NCBI GenBank assembly: GCA_001972305.1
Contig: BDDD01000060.1
Location: 520,239-584,238 of the forward strand
Origin: Cephalotus follicularis
Lineage: Eukaryota > Streptophyta > Magnoliopsida > Oxalidales > Cephalotaceae
Direction: 5' to 3'
Length of the DNA: 64,000 nucleotides
Positions 46,710-59,142 of this stretch are shown here, piece by piece. Both the position numbers and the translations under genes were made by a program. The notes below the pieces were generated by a model. The model was given only the letters and a program-made list of their open reading frames with translations, searched no databases and had not been told where the DNA came from. The stretch's first letter is position 1. Every line of letters starts with the position of its first letter.

Positions 46710-48721
46710 GTGTTATCATCTCATGAATAATGAGCCATATGATTCATACGCGGGATCTTTTGAGCATGTATTTATATAGTTAGATATATAGGTAACAATA
46801 AGGAGGAGTAGGCGAAATTACTCACATCAATGGAGTGGCTCCTTCCTTCTTCCTTTGAGTCTTCTTGCTTCCAAAAGAATAGGTCCCTTTGTTTCTATGA
46901 AACGGTTCTAGCCTCCAAGTGTAGAAGGCCTCCAAGGTATCCACACCAAGCTTCAACTTCCAACACCTGGTTTCTCAAACCTTCAACTCTTGATTGTGTT
47001 CTTGAGAGAGAAAAGAGAGAAGACTCCAAAAGAACCCAAAAACATGTACTCTATAGGAGGGGGGGTGTGCTCTACATATAGTAACTACTAGACAATCATA
47101 TTAGAACACAAACTCTTTTGTTTCCTTTTACTTCTAGGAGAAGTCTCCTATTCCTTCTAGAAGAAGTCTCATATTCCTTCTATGAGAAGTCTTCGATTCC
47201 TTCTAGGAGAAGTCTTCTTTTTCTTCTAGAATTCTTATTTACCATAATCCCATTAAGGATGATTAATCTCATTAATTATAATTACGAAATTATTATCCTA
47301 ATTATTCTCTCATAATTGTATTGGAAATATCAGCCTGTATTGTGTGTGACCCTATGGGTTCACTATTACGCTACCGTAGGATTAAATTGTGATACTCACA
47401 ATTATCCAATTAAATATTTATTAACATATAAAAAATATTCTATTGGACATTTCGACTTCCAAAATTAATTTATCAATTTAATCTTGGGCATCCTACTAGT
47501 CGACATCGACATCTAGCAATGCATAACGATCCCCAGGTAATATGAATAATCTGTAAACCACTATTTAAAATTACATGCATGTATAGTCCTTCCATTGACA
47601 ATGCTCTGATTAAATCTAGGGTACAGATTCTTTCAGACCACAATAATTTAATCTTTAGCCTCATGACTATCTTTCATTAGCCTAAATAATATTATAGGTG
47701 CTCCTCTAATATTCAACCGATGATATCGCACTCTTGAAATCATGGCTAGCCTGGCCAGGCACTTAATCGCTAACGAAAATCATCCTGAGCACAATCTTCG
47801 TTTACTAGAAGCAATGGATTCATTGTTGCCAGTTCACATGCCTCCATACATAAGGGTACCATGTCCAACTAAAGCCTGTATACACTTCATAGAATATGTA
47901 TTTAAGCATCATCAAAACACAGCACCCTATGCACAAAACATCCAATGATGGCTCATGTCCAAGGACCACATGCACTACTGTAAAACTATAATTCTGTCTA
48001 ACATGTATGTAAAACAGTGACGACCCGAATTCCCTTTTGTACTGTTCATGCATACATCGTACCGTATTGTACCGTTTTGGACCGTACTGAACTGTTTTGA
48101 ATTGAGGCATTCTCATGCCTATTGAGATTGTTTTGGTTTTATGCATGTATAGTCGGGACTTTCAGCTGAGTTTCAGAGAGTTGACCAAATCGACTATATA
48201 AGTCAATCCTCACTCTCACTCTCTCATTTTTCACACATTCTTCTCCCTCTCTCTATCCTTCTCCCTCTCTCTCTCTAGCTGGAGCCTCCATCTTCCTCTC
48301 TTGCAGCCATATTTGCAGCTCCTTCAACAAGGACACCGATTACAGGTGGCAGCTTACCGATTGAACAAGAAAGTAGCAGATTATTGGGCAATTTTTGCCG
48401 GTCGATTGATTGGGAGCTCAACTTTTGAAGCTTCAGTGACAGGTAGGACTTCTTTACTGAATTGCCTACTGCTTTATTGATTGATTGAATTGCATGATTG
48501 AATTGAATGTATTGAGTGAAATTAGGGTTTTTAGGGTTTTTTAGTAAATCCTTGACCTAATTGTTAATAAAAAGATTGAAATGTTAAATTGAAGGTTGTA
48601 ACTAGTTTTACTAACCTTAAAGAACGATTTTTAACCCTTGGTTTCTTAAAGAATGGATTTGATTGGATTTTACCTTGAAAATTGCTGGTTTTCTGCAGAA
48701 AAATCGGCCATTCCAGGCAAA

Positions 48722-49052
48722 GACATCGATCTCTTTGCCCATGGACATCGATGTCTTTCACTTTGGGATGCAGCCTCCTTGTTTTCGCAACAAAGACATC
48801 GACGTCTTTGAAAGGTGTCGACGTCTTTTGCTTGAGATGCCTTTCCTTAGAGAAGGCGTCGACGCGAGACATTGATGCACATTTCCAAGCCATTTTCATT
48901 TAAACGCGTCGACGTCTTTGTCCAAGGACATCGACGTCTTCGGCCAAATTGAGAAAGACATCGACGTCTTTGAAAGACATCGATGTCTTTCTACCGTTTT
49001 CAAAAGCTTGCCCTGATACGCATCGACGTCTTTTGTTAAGGACATCGACGCC
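48722..49052. promoter_or_regulatory. Paired AAAGACGTCGACGTCTTT palindromes in LTR I
   Basis: Twelve cores at 48726, 48748, 48799, 48818, 48859, 48873, 48909, 48931, 48961, 48980, 49023 and 49045. Five pairs are 19 or 22 bp apart, with longer gaps between. Deviations from the 18-bp palindrome are mostly CpG losses. Confidence 0.8.
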
Positions 49053-49309
49053 TTTCTGGCTGAGTGGAATTTTTAACTGGTAAAGCTGGTTTTTCAACCG
49101 TTTTCACATTGCCGCTTGACCGGAGCCTCACTTGAGGTATTCAAGCGTTTAAAACACAATTTCCAATGGTTTTCAAAGATCGAATTGATAGATTGATAGA
49201 GTGACAACTTGGGCCATATGTGACGACTCAGTGACTCTCATTGACCAAATAGATGTTCATTACTATTTCGTCGATTCGACTGTCACCGCCTAGCGGCTAT
49301 GGGATGATT

Positions 49310-49530
49310 GATTGCTTGAGTCATGAGTGTTGTTGTGAGTCTAAGTTGGTAAAATGGATGCACGTTCCCATCCCACCATTAGGCACCACCACTTATTGAC
49401 TTTGCTTCGATGTTGTATTGATACATTGATCGATTGCTTGAGTCATGAGTGTTGTTATGAGTCTAAGTCGATACGATGGACGCGCGTTCCCATTTCTCCA
49501 TTAGACACCACCACTTATTGACTTTACTTA
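49310..49530. repeat. 122-bp tandem duplication in LTR I
   Basis: GATTGCTTGAGTCATGAGTG begins at 49310 and 49432, and both copies continue through the CACCACCACTTATTGACTTT stretch. Confidence 0.88.
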
Positions 49531-50452
49531 CATTGTATTGACTTGATTGATTGATTGTATTGTATGGATCCTATTGAGCGACCATGTGGTACGTCGGCAT
49601 GTTAGGTTGACTTGTCCACCTATTCCGTTGATCATTTCTTTTATTGTATTGTCTTGCTGACGAGCACGATTGATTGACGATTGACGCTCGCTGAGGGCCA
49701 TAGCTCCCTAACGGCATCAGTAGCTCCCTCAGTTGTAGCTCATCGAGATTTAAGCTGATAAAGATATTATAGTGAAGGATGGAAATGTATTGCATTGTAA
49801 TACTGTATTGAGAGATTGATAATGTATTGTAAAAGACTTGTATCGTAAAGGATTTGTACTGTATTGCATCGTGTGTATGGATGAGTGTATTGTATCTTCC
49901 GCAGATGATATGTATTACAAAGTTTTAAAGTTTTCCGTATTTTTATATTGCTAGTCCCGACCATCGTATTGTATATTGGATTGAGAGTAATGCCACGTGT
50001 CCGCCCTGCGGGCGCGGGGTGTTACAAAAACTCCATACAGATATTCTATCAACAGTCACCTTTAGTGAACTCATCAAATGAGCACCCACGTAGTTGTCAT
50101 AGCATCATCCATGACAGTGAGTGTGAGATCAGTCACCCTCTGCTTACGGATCTGACAGTACGTGCTGGTCTATCCGGAATGATCATGCCCTAAGTGTCAA
50201 TCCTATGACAAGGAAGATTTGAAACAAAGTATACCGAGATTCCAACTCTCACATCACGATCTCATCATGCACTCGGTTCTCTAAAATTATTCCAGGACAT
50301 TCATTTACAATTAATTAGGCACGTGTTAATGAAATGAACTCATAGTCATTGATAAAACATAAACATCTTTATTGAAATTATCAATCGTTTATACAAGATA
50401 TAGTAAATACAAGCTTAACACTGGCTCGTATCACTTTATCTCTAACAACTTG

Positions 50453-51383
50453 TTCTTAATCTTTGCTTTATTCAGCATCCGATAGTCAATACAAAGTCTC
50501 ATCGACCCATCTTTCTTCTTCACAAATAACACCGGTGCACCCCACAAGGAAACACTAGGTCGAATAAAGCCCTTGTCAATCAATCTTGCAATTGCAATTT
50601 CAACTCCTTCAATTCTGTAGGAGCCATTATGTACGGTGCCTTAGAAATAGGAGATGTACCATGTACAAGATTAATAACAAACTCCATGCTCCTCTTCGGC
50701 GGCAATGACACCAAATTTGTAGGAAATACATCAAAAAATTCACACACACTCAAAATTTCCTCAAGGTTCATACCCTTCTCTTTCCTACCATAAATCACAT
50801 AATCCAGATATCTTTTGCATCCTTTCTCAAGGTACCTCGAAGCACAAGGGAAGGATATAATCGGTGTAGAGAAGCCCTTGTCTCCCACAGACTCAAAAGT
50901 AGTACCATCGGGTAGACAAAGCTTCACTATCTTGCTCTAGCAGTCCATGTAAGCATGATGAACCTATAGCCAATCCATACCCAATATGACATCAAAATCA
51001 TAAATGGGCAGCACAATCGAATCCGCATATAAAAGGATACCCGCCATAGAAATCTCGCAACATTTGAACGTAGAATCCTTGCACATGGAATCTCCAGCAG
51101 GTGTACTCACATTGAGAACATATGGCTTGCAATCAGGTGTCATACCCAAACAAGATGCAAACCGTGAAGCAATGAACAAATGTGATGCTCCTGGATCCAA
51201 CAACACTCTAGCAGAAAAGCCATGAACATATAATGTACCTCTGATAACCGAAGTAGACTTCGAAACTCCCGTCTGAGTAAGGGTGAAAACTTTATCTTTC
51301 ATGATACTTTTGCCGGTACCTCTCCGCTGTGAAGATCCAACTGCAGTACCGCTACTACCAGCGGGTCCAGTAGGCACTTTCAT
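50453..51383 (-). pseudogene. Protease and RT N-terminus of chromovirus C
   Basis: RT fingers with [15 protein letters not shown] and the decayed [15 protein letters not shown] and RLCIDYR region run into the copia B insertion site. Upstream is protease: RGTLYVHGFSARVLLDPGASHLFI, where the D-S/T-G active-site triad reads DPG, followed by ILGMDWL. Stops lie at about 50940 and 50964. The protease would be inactive even without the stops. Confidence 0.85.
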
Positions 51384-52487
51384 TTGACCCTTCTAACAAT
51401 CCCTCGCCAAGTGGCTAGATGCTCCACACCGTAAGCATAACACCTTCTTCACCCAGCAGTCCTTCAGCTAATGGCCTATACGATCACAATAAGAACAGGT
51501 CCCAGATCTAGCATTACTCCCCTGACTAGGAGTACCATGAGTGGCAGTCTTTTGAGATCTATTCCTCAATGATTTAGTTAGAGAGCCGCTACCTTGCCAC
51601 TTCGTAGAAGCTGGTATAGACTATGTAGAGGCCTGTCTAGTTTGTTGGGCATGGGCCCTCTCGACACGGTCTTCATTTGATATGCTCTCCAACAACCTTG
51701 CCTTTTGAGCAACCTGTATAAAGGTTTCCAGCTCCATAGCTCTAATCTTCGACCGAAGATCTGGTCACAAACCCTTCAGAAACCTCCAACTCTTCTTTTC
51801 CTCGTCCGCCACCAGACAAGCCGAGTTTTTGGCTAACTCCATAAATCTGGCTTGATACTCAGCCACTGTTGTGTCACCTTGATGTAACTCAAAGTGTTCC
51901 GCCTCTTTCCGTTCCTGCTCAATCCGGGGCACATAGGTTGCAAGGAATTCCTCTTGAAATCTTTCCCAAGTACTACCGAGTCCAGCTAACTCCCATTTTA
52001 CTTTGACCATCTCCCACCAATGAGTGGCCTCGCCCCATAACCGATATACAGAAAATCTCAGCTTCTGATCATCGGTGCACTCCATCACTTCAAAGATCTT
52101 CTCTAGATCTTGCAACCATCTCTCAGCAATAGTAGCATCAAGCTCCCCTTTGAAACTGTGAGGATTCTGCCTTATAAACCCCTCAAGGTTCCTCCCAAAC
52201 TAATTACCATCATCACGTGCACCATGGGCAGAAGCCATGTACTGAGGTTGAGCTTCGGCATACAATCGTCGCATGTCCTCCATGTTAACTGCATTGGCAG
52301 CCATCTGCTGCTGGAAGTAGTTAACAATGTGATCCATTGGATCTCTCACATTATTCGCTACCTCGGGAACATGTATATTGGAAGCTTCCTGGGGAATATT
52401 TTCCAAAGATTCTCCCACAACATTCGTTTCCTCGGGAATATTCTTGTTAACAGCCCGATGCCTTCCGCATCTTCTCCTTCCATCCAT
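51384..52487 (-). pseudogene. gag of chromovirus C
   Basis: Starts at ATG 52487 (minus) with MDGRRRCGRHRA. The matrix-like N-terminus is followed by a TAG/TAA break near 52200. The capsid (52115-51765) shows ECTDDQKLRFSVYRLWGEATHWWE and FELHQGDTTVAEYQARF. After another stop, two knuckles are visible with stops inside or beside them (CSYCDRIGH..., CLRCGASSHLARDC). Closely related to gag of chromovirus B but keeps the capsid that B lost. Confidence 0.87.
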
Positions 52488-52589
52488 ATTGTCCCCTCTA
52501 AGAAAAAGGACGGTTAATCACATCTTTAGGAAAACAATTTATTAATTTCCAAGGAACTTATCCAAGCTAAGCATATAATATTCTTATAT

Positions 52590-52600
52590 GCTCTGATACA
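52590..52600 (-). other. Primer-binding site of chromovirus C
   Basis: Minus sense TGTATCAGAGC, one base off the tRNA-iMet complement, 4 bp from the LTR. Confidence 0.83.
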
Positions 52601-53105
52601 ACTTTGTCACACCCCGCTTCCATAAATAACCCTTAGGTCGTGGCAATCGATATATATTCAGCTTATACAGAAATACGTGAAATTTTAAACTTTCCACACC
52701 ATATAATATCATTGCGGAAGCATTAAAACATAAGCTGAATTAAATAATGTAACATGCATCCCATACTACTTGTTACCCAAAATACAATAACCATCATTGA
52801 TTGCCCACAATACGGATCATGAACTAATGTCAGTCAATACATTTAAATCCATTAATACAGAATCCATTCTTAGCATTTATTAAAAGTAATACAACAACCA
52901 ATTAACATTTCTCCAAATAAAACAACTTAAACTCTTCACTTCGCTCTCCCCAGGCTCGCAGATGCCGATCCGCTGCATCAATCTGAAATTGATAGGGTTA
53001 GCCGAATCCACTAGCTAAGTAGAGAAAATATAAATGCGCTTGGGGTCAACGATAATAGATGCCATGTACTGAATGCATTCATGATGCAGTACATAATATA
53101 TCACA

Positions 53106-53142
<37 letters not shown>

Positions 53143-54034
53143 TATATATATATATATATATGCCAATATGTGCAACCATGACAAGTGGCTACGACCATCA
53201 ATCCATCAATCAAGTCCAGAGGACCAATCAATCCAATCTAGCACAAAGAGCGTCACCATCTCCTGGCCAAGAAGTCGTGCACCTAACTTTAGCCCCGTCT
53301 CTGGATGTAAGCCCCATATATCCTCTTTGAATTGTTTTGCATGTATATGCTTGTATTTATATGATATTGTACAATATTGTTCTTATGGATGACTTGCAAT
53401 GCATATTATATATACATATTTTCCATTTCTATACCTATTTTATGATTAGTGGTGGTTCCATAGAACCCGATCGTTGTTTGTGAGATTTTCGCCTAAAGGA
53501 GCCCGTATATATAAAGGGTTCAGTTCATTCTCATTTTTCTCATTTTCTTAGAGAGATAGAGAGAGAAAGTGACTTAGAGAGAGAGTAGGCGAAATTGAGC
53601 GAACAAGCAGTCACTGGAATCGTGACAGCGAGTAGAACTTGAAGGAAGCAGCAGGATACGGATTGAAGCTACCTATTCTTCGTTTTCAACCGATTTAGGT
53701 AGGTTATACTTATGCTCCGATCTCCTTATATGGATAGATTGGCATATTTTTCTGGTTATGCATGAGTGCATGTATGCTAGATGCATTAACTAGAGCAGAT
53801 GATATGAGTAGAAATGAATTAAATGGGAGATTCGAGGGAAATCAGTGGTTTTGGCACATTTTGCCTAATTCCCGTTTTCCCCCAATCTCAGGACTATATA
53901 CATGATTTTAAAGAGTTTTAAAGATGTTTTCAAGTATAATTTGATGATGGGATCTTGTAGTATCCTTTGATTTGAATTAAAAAAAGTTTTCATGGATTTT
54001 TTGAGTGATTTTGGCATTTGACAGCAGCCCAGGG

Positions 54035-54200
54035 CGTCAACGCGTTTCGTACACGTTAACGTGTTCTTGATGTTTCCCAGCACGTCGACGCCATTAGTTT
54101 AGGCGTCAACACCTATGGATATTTAGACGTCAATACCTTAGTTAGACGTCGACGTCAAAACTTTACATGTCGACGCGTAAATCTTTCACATCAACGCCTA
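54035..54200. promoter_or_regulatory. Eight evenly spaced GTCGAC/GTCAAC motifs in LTR D
   Basis: Core T positions are 54037, 54056, 54085, 54107, 54130, 54149, 54170 and 54191, with spacings 19, 29, 22, 23, 19, 21, 21. Best copy is GACGTCGACGTC near 54146. Confidence 0.75.
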
Positions 54201-54794
54201 AAGCTACTGTCCAGGTTGGCCAAATTTTATGATTTTCACCCCAAAAATTCCCCTATTCATACGGATGATGTAGGAAGCCTCCCTAAGGCCTTGTAACCTA
54301 CATAAATCCAGATTTTGATACTTATAAACCCTAAAAACAATTTTTAAAGGAGTTTTATAAAGAGAAGGATTTTATATATAAATTGGGTTTTTAAGAATGG
54401 TTGGGATAGTTCAACTAGACTTCTAGACACGGATTTCCTAGTTACTCTTTCCCTTCCATTGTTTTCAATCAATAGGGACCAACAAAGAAGTTCAGTTTAT
54501 AGAAAAGAAGGAAAAAGGAGAGATAGTTTTATATGATTTGACAGATGTGGATCCTACGAGATCCTTTACAGCAGGTCCCTATCCTTTTATGAATATGATT
54601 TCAGAATTAGACAGGGTGCGGCTATGGCTGTTACTTATTATGATTGAGACCTTACAGGGTAATCCATTCATAACCTTCATTTCTGTCATGAAGTATTATG
54701 GATGTAGGCCACACATTATGATCATGGATTCCTCCTATGCCAGTGGACCTTCGGGAGTCCCCTCACAGTCGAGTGATATATATTATAGTTGTTG

Positions 54795-55040
54795 AGTAGA
54801 TAGTATAGATCCCCACGCTATGATTTTTGGGTATGAGCTTACAGATCCCCATATCATGGTTATTGGGTTTGAGCTTACGAATCCTCATTTTAGTTATTGG
54901 GTAGTATCATATAGATCCACATATCATAGTTGTTGGGTATGGTATCGTATCGATCCCCACATCATGACTATTGGGTATGAGCTTACAGATCCCCATATTA
55001 TAGTTGTTGAGTAGATCTCACAGATCCTCATTTCAGGCTA
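54795..55040. repeat. Tandem repeat of about 44-50 bp in LTR D
   Basis: About five or six imperfect units with TTGGGTATGAGCTTACAGAT and CCCCATATCATRRTTRTT. A 64-residue frame with a repeated Asp-Pro-His pattern arises from it and is not a gene. Confidence 0.8.
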
Positions 55041-57702
55041 GTTTGCCCTCTCAGGAGACCGACATTATGATCTTATGGCCATTGTTATCTTATGCCCACA
55101 CAGCTATGACACGGACAGTGTTCAGACTGTGATGGATGTACCTCATGGTTGATCATTCCCATTGTATGAGTATGGATTGTTATTGAGTGTCTGCAAGCCA
55201 TTGGCCTTTGATATGACACAGAGACTAGCTCGTATACCACTAGTTAGGGATGATTGGTATACTAGAGCAGTCGCACTTGCTAGTTATGTATATGACTTGC
55301 CATGCACATTTAGTTATTGTATTGCACACATATCATATTATTATGCTGTTGCATTAGAAGGCATACCATTATATCTGTTGCATACATTGCATAGCATTTG
55401 TATAGCCTACACGACATTATGTTGCTGACCCATTTCCCCTGTATGTGGAATGGGTCAGGCTCAGGTCCAGGAAACACACAGGAGTAGCGGACCGGATGGA
55501 TCGCAGCACGAGACCTTCTAGTAGCATAGCTCCGACCTTTACCTTGTATTTTATGGTTTTAATATGTATAAGAGATAATAAGAGACAAGTTGTACTTTGA
55601 GCTATTGACCTGCCGGCTTGTGGCAGCGCACAAGATATTATCTATAGCATGATGTTTTTATGGATGGGCTTATCTATATGGGCTTCATGTTGTCTTCCGC
55701 ATGCTTATGGTGTTTTCAAGTTTTAAATTTTATAGCCTTTCCAAGGATAGAAAGGATGTTATGGTTGGACTTCCCACGTGTCGAGCCTTGAGGGCAACCT
55801 TGGGGTTCGGGGCATGACACTAGACGACTTGAAGCAGGTTAATATACAATCCAAGGTTGCTCACACTCAGTGTTCACAACCTTATAGTTTTGGGTATCCC
55901 TATCCAACTCCTGACCCATACTCTACAACCCGCCCCTAGCCGTCAATGACATCTCCTTCACGCAAGCTAGCGCAGCATCAATCCAAATCACAATCCATCA
56001 ATCCATTTCCAAGTAGTTTATATGTTATAAAATACTTGAATAATACATTTTAAAAATGTATAACAATCCTTGAAATAGCTTTCAAACCTTCAAAAATATG
56101 CGTTTGTCAAAATATACATTTTTGTGTAAAATAATGAGTTGTTAAAAAATCATGTATGCAATTCTAATATGGTAAAACACTTTAGAAATCAGTCACATAT
56201 CAATCCATAGTTCAATCCACAATAGTTATGCAAGCTAACATATGCTCAAATGCAAAACAGACCCTTTTGGAGTCAACGTGTTCCTCCTGGGCGTCAATGC
56301 GCATATCAGTCATCTTTGGCATCAACGTGTAACTTATGCTTCAACGCGCATGGTAGTCCTTCTCGGTGTCAACGCGCAACGTGCATAATAGACTCTTAAG
56401 CGTCAGTGCTTTGTTCCCTTTGCGTCGACACTCTAAGGCAGGACCCTTAGGCATCAACGTCTTTCTCATTTTGGCGCCGAAGCTATAAGGTAGGATCCTT
56501 AAGCATCGGTGCCTAACCTCTGGGCGTCAATGTCACATCATGGCATTGACGCTTAAAGCGTCTTCTTTCCTACATAACAGGCCAAGGGGTCGACGTGTAT
56601 CCCTCCACGTGTCAATGTGTATCGAACAAGAACAATATCGCAATGCACTAGCGTCTCAAACCAGTAGAAATCATGCATACAACACATGTAACTCAATCCA
56701 TTTTCACTCCAAAACACATCATGCATGGCAGGTTAACCATTTCTAGTAACCTAACACCATTCATACAATCAACAATCCATGCATTTCACCAATGAACATT
56801 CACCATTTTTGAACTCAAAATGCAAGTATATAGTCCCTACCTTAGATTCCAAGTTAGGAATCGAAGTCCACCTCTTTGAGTTCCACCGGCCAGTAGCTTG
56901 GCGCTCTCCGTGTCTGGCATAGCTGCTCCAAGTTCGAGCTTCTAACTCCCATGCTTTGAAGCTTCCTCCGTTACCACAAATGGAGAGTGGCTCTCTCCTT
57001 TTCTCTCTTTCTTTCTCTCTATTTCTCTCTATCAGGTGCTGCTTGAAGAAGGAGAAGAAAAGAGTGTTTTATGCAAGATCCTCTCCCTTCTCTCACCCGC
57101 ATTCATGGCGCCAAGCACCTCTCTCTTGCCCATGCTGATGTGACACTCACCAGTCCCATTTCTCTCTTCCTTCTACCACTGTAGGCATGGGAAACTGGTA
57201 AAGTGTCTCACACTTTATCTTCACACGTCTTCTGTCAGTGCTTTTCCCTTATACTACCAACAGTTTAGGCGTTGACATCAAGCCTAGACTTTGATGCATT
57301 GACCACTTCCTTGGCGCTAACAGGCTCCCCAAACCGAGTTAACGCCCACCCCTTTTGTTCCACATCGATGGACATCAGTGTCACCACTTGGTGTCAACGC
57401 CTTAAGGCCAGAAGCCTTAAGCGCGCCTCATTGTTCCTTGGCGTCGATGCTATCTCTTGATGTCGATGCTCAAGCGCCCTTTTCCCTTTGCCTTTTCCAA
57501 TTCAAAATTCAACACAAAGCTGAAAATTCATAATTCTCATTAATTCATCATTTAAATTACAATGAGAAATACAATAATACGTTAATGGAATTTTTTGGCG
57601 TTACATATACATATATACCTATATATATGCATCTATCAATAGGCAGCAATCATGCCAAGTGGCTACAACCACAATCCATATGTATCGAGGCTAACCGGGA
57701 TA

Positions 57703-57920
57703 AGGCTAGGAAAGCACGCAGGCTGACCGTCCCAGGCTAGGAAAACTCGACCACTCAAATGATGCCAACCGGCCAGGGCTAGGAAGGCAAGCAGGCTGAC
57801 GGTCCAAGGCTAGGAACCACATCCCACAATCAATTGACACTAACCGTCCAAGGCTAGGAAAGTACTCAACTAACCATCCAAGGCTAGGAAAGCACACAGT
57901 TAACCGTTGAAGGCTGGGAA
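57703..57920. repeat. AGGCTAGGAAAG repeat in LTR E
   Basis: AGGCT starts at about 57703, 57733, 57775, 57807, 57851, 57881 and 57911, mostly 30 bp apart, in a TAACCGTCCAAGGCTAGGAA context. Confidence 0.8.
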
Positions 57921-57940
57921 AGCTCCACAATACAATAAAT

Positions 57941-58330
57941 CAATCAATTATGTTTCAAGTAATTTTACATTCATAAACGTTTGAAATCATAAACACATTT
58001 GGATATATATAATTCCAAATTAATCATCAAGTAATTTATGTATCATAAAATACTTGCCAAAACATATTTATTCAAAATATGTATCAATCATTGAAACCAC
58101 GTCTCAAATCCATTGAAATGTAATATTTCATAAGTCAATCAATTATGTTTCAAATAATTATACATTTGTAAACGCTTGAAATCATAAACCCATTTGGATA
58201 CATATAATTCCAAATTCATTATCAAGTTATTTTTGTATAATAAAATACTAGCCAAAACATATTTATTCAAAATATGTGTCAATCCTTGAAACCTCGTTTC
58301 AATCTTCGAAATATAATATTTCGTACAAAA
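57941..58330. repeat. 195-bp tandem duplication in LTR E
   Basis: CAATCAATTATGTTTCAA begins at 57941 and 58136, and the copies stay alignable throughout, including TTATTCAAAATATGTRTCAA. Confidence 0.88.
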
Positions 58331-58464
58331 TATTGGTCGTAATAACCGCAAATACAGTTATCTAAAATGTTAAAACGCTTTAGAAATCATATACATCCAT
58401 TCCATAATCTAGTCTATAGCAATATTTAATGCAAACATATGCTCAAAATGCAGACAGACCTTTT

Positions 58465-58920
58465 TGGCGTCAACACCTAACTCTAGGCGTCAACGTGTAC
58501 AGCATTCTATGCTCCAAAGCATAATCAATCACTTTTGGCATCAATGTGTACTCTCTACGCGTCAACGTCTATAGCGGTTCCCTTAGGCATCAATACCCAC
58601 TCTAGGCGTTAACGTGCATAGGAACCCCCTCAGGCGCCAACATTCGCTCTAGGCATCAATACAAGCTCTAGGCGTCAATACAAGCTCCAGGCGTCTATGT
58701 TAATAGCACACCATGTCTATGGTAGACACTTCGACGTCAACGTTTTGCTTGTTTTGCGTCGACACCTCAAGGCCATGATCCTTGAGTGTAAACATTTTTC
58801 CTCTTGGCGTCAATGCTGTAAGGTAAGGAACCTTAGGTGCCAACATGTCGTGCGTCCTTTTCTCTCATATAACAGACCAAGGCGTCGACGCGCACTCTAG
58901 GCGTCAACGTCTGTGAGACC
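58465..58920. promoter_or_regulatory. GCGTCAAC/GCGTCGAC motif cluster in LTR E
   Basis: More than a dozen motifs (GGCGTCAACACC, GCGTCAACGTG, GGCATCAATG, GCGTCGACGCG), many reduced by transitions. Confidence 0.6.
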
Positions 58921-59142
58921 ATAATAGCGTCTCTTCCACTGTAACACACAACCATGTCACAAAACAATTGATTCAAGCAAAACAACACATGCAATACTTA
59001 GTCCATACTCATCCAAACAGGATATCAAAATAGTTTATCACTTAGGCAAACACAACATTCACTCAATCCACAACCCACCTTTCATGTATTTCATCAAACG
59101 ACTCTTATTATAACTGAACTCAAAATACAGTTATATGATCCC

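Larger units (their letters stand above)
48016..50026 (+). mobile_element. Solo LTR I (Ty3/gypsy) inside copia B
   Basis: Starts AGTGACGACCCG (first T apparently changed) and ends GGGGTGTTACA, with AAAAC at 48011-48015 and 50027-50031. A CT-rich transcribed start is at 48210-48285. It holds paired 18-bp palindromes (48722-49052), a 122-bp tandem duplication (49310 on), and TGTATTG-rich DNA at 49500-49980. No coding. Confidence 0.9.
46670..50447 (-). repeat. 5' LTR of copia B (right), split by solo LTR I
   Basis: From about 46690 it matches the left LTR, and it ends TCTCTAACA followed by ACTTG (50448-50452). It is interrupted at 48016-50026 by LTR I. The left boundary is uncertain. Confidence 0.8.
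53306..55819 (+). mobile_element. Solo LTR D (Ty3/gypsy) inside the chromovirus C LTR
   Basis: Starts TGTAAGCCCC and ends GGGGCATGACA, with CTGGA (53301-53305) and CTAGA (55820-55824) as a one-mismatch duplication. The C LTR reads through across it. A GA-rich promoter-like zone is at 53545-53590. Eight GTCGAC-type motifs lie at 54035-54200 and a tandem repeat at 54795-55040. No coding. Confidence 0.88.
52605..57605 (-). repeat. 5' LTR of chromovirus C (right), split by solo LTR D
   Basis: TGTCACACCCCG...GGCGTTACA, matching 34326-36796. Interrupted at 53306-55819 by LTR D and otherwise 2.48 kb. It carries (CA)n and (TA)n at 53105-53160, where the left LTR has only (AT)n. Motif clusters lie at 56275-56620 and 57265-57475. 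Confidence 0.92.
57611..59142 (-). repeat. LTR E, middle part
   Basis: Continues LTR E after chromovirus C. It contains seven AAGGCTAGGAAAG-type units (57703-57920), a 195-bp tandem duplication (57941-58330) and a motif cluster (58465-58920). Interrupted at 59143 by LTR F. No coding. Confidence 0.78.

Noticed and set aside
54820-55014. 64-codon frame with repeated Asp-Pro-His pattern in LTR D
   Set aside because: Product of the tandem repeat; no start context or family.
55162-55428. 88-codon plus-strand frame in LTR D
   Set aside because: Lies in a solo LTR, hydrophobic low-complexity, no known family; chance frame.
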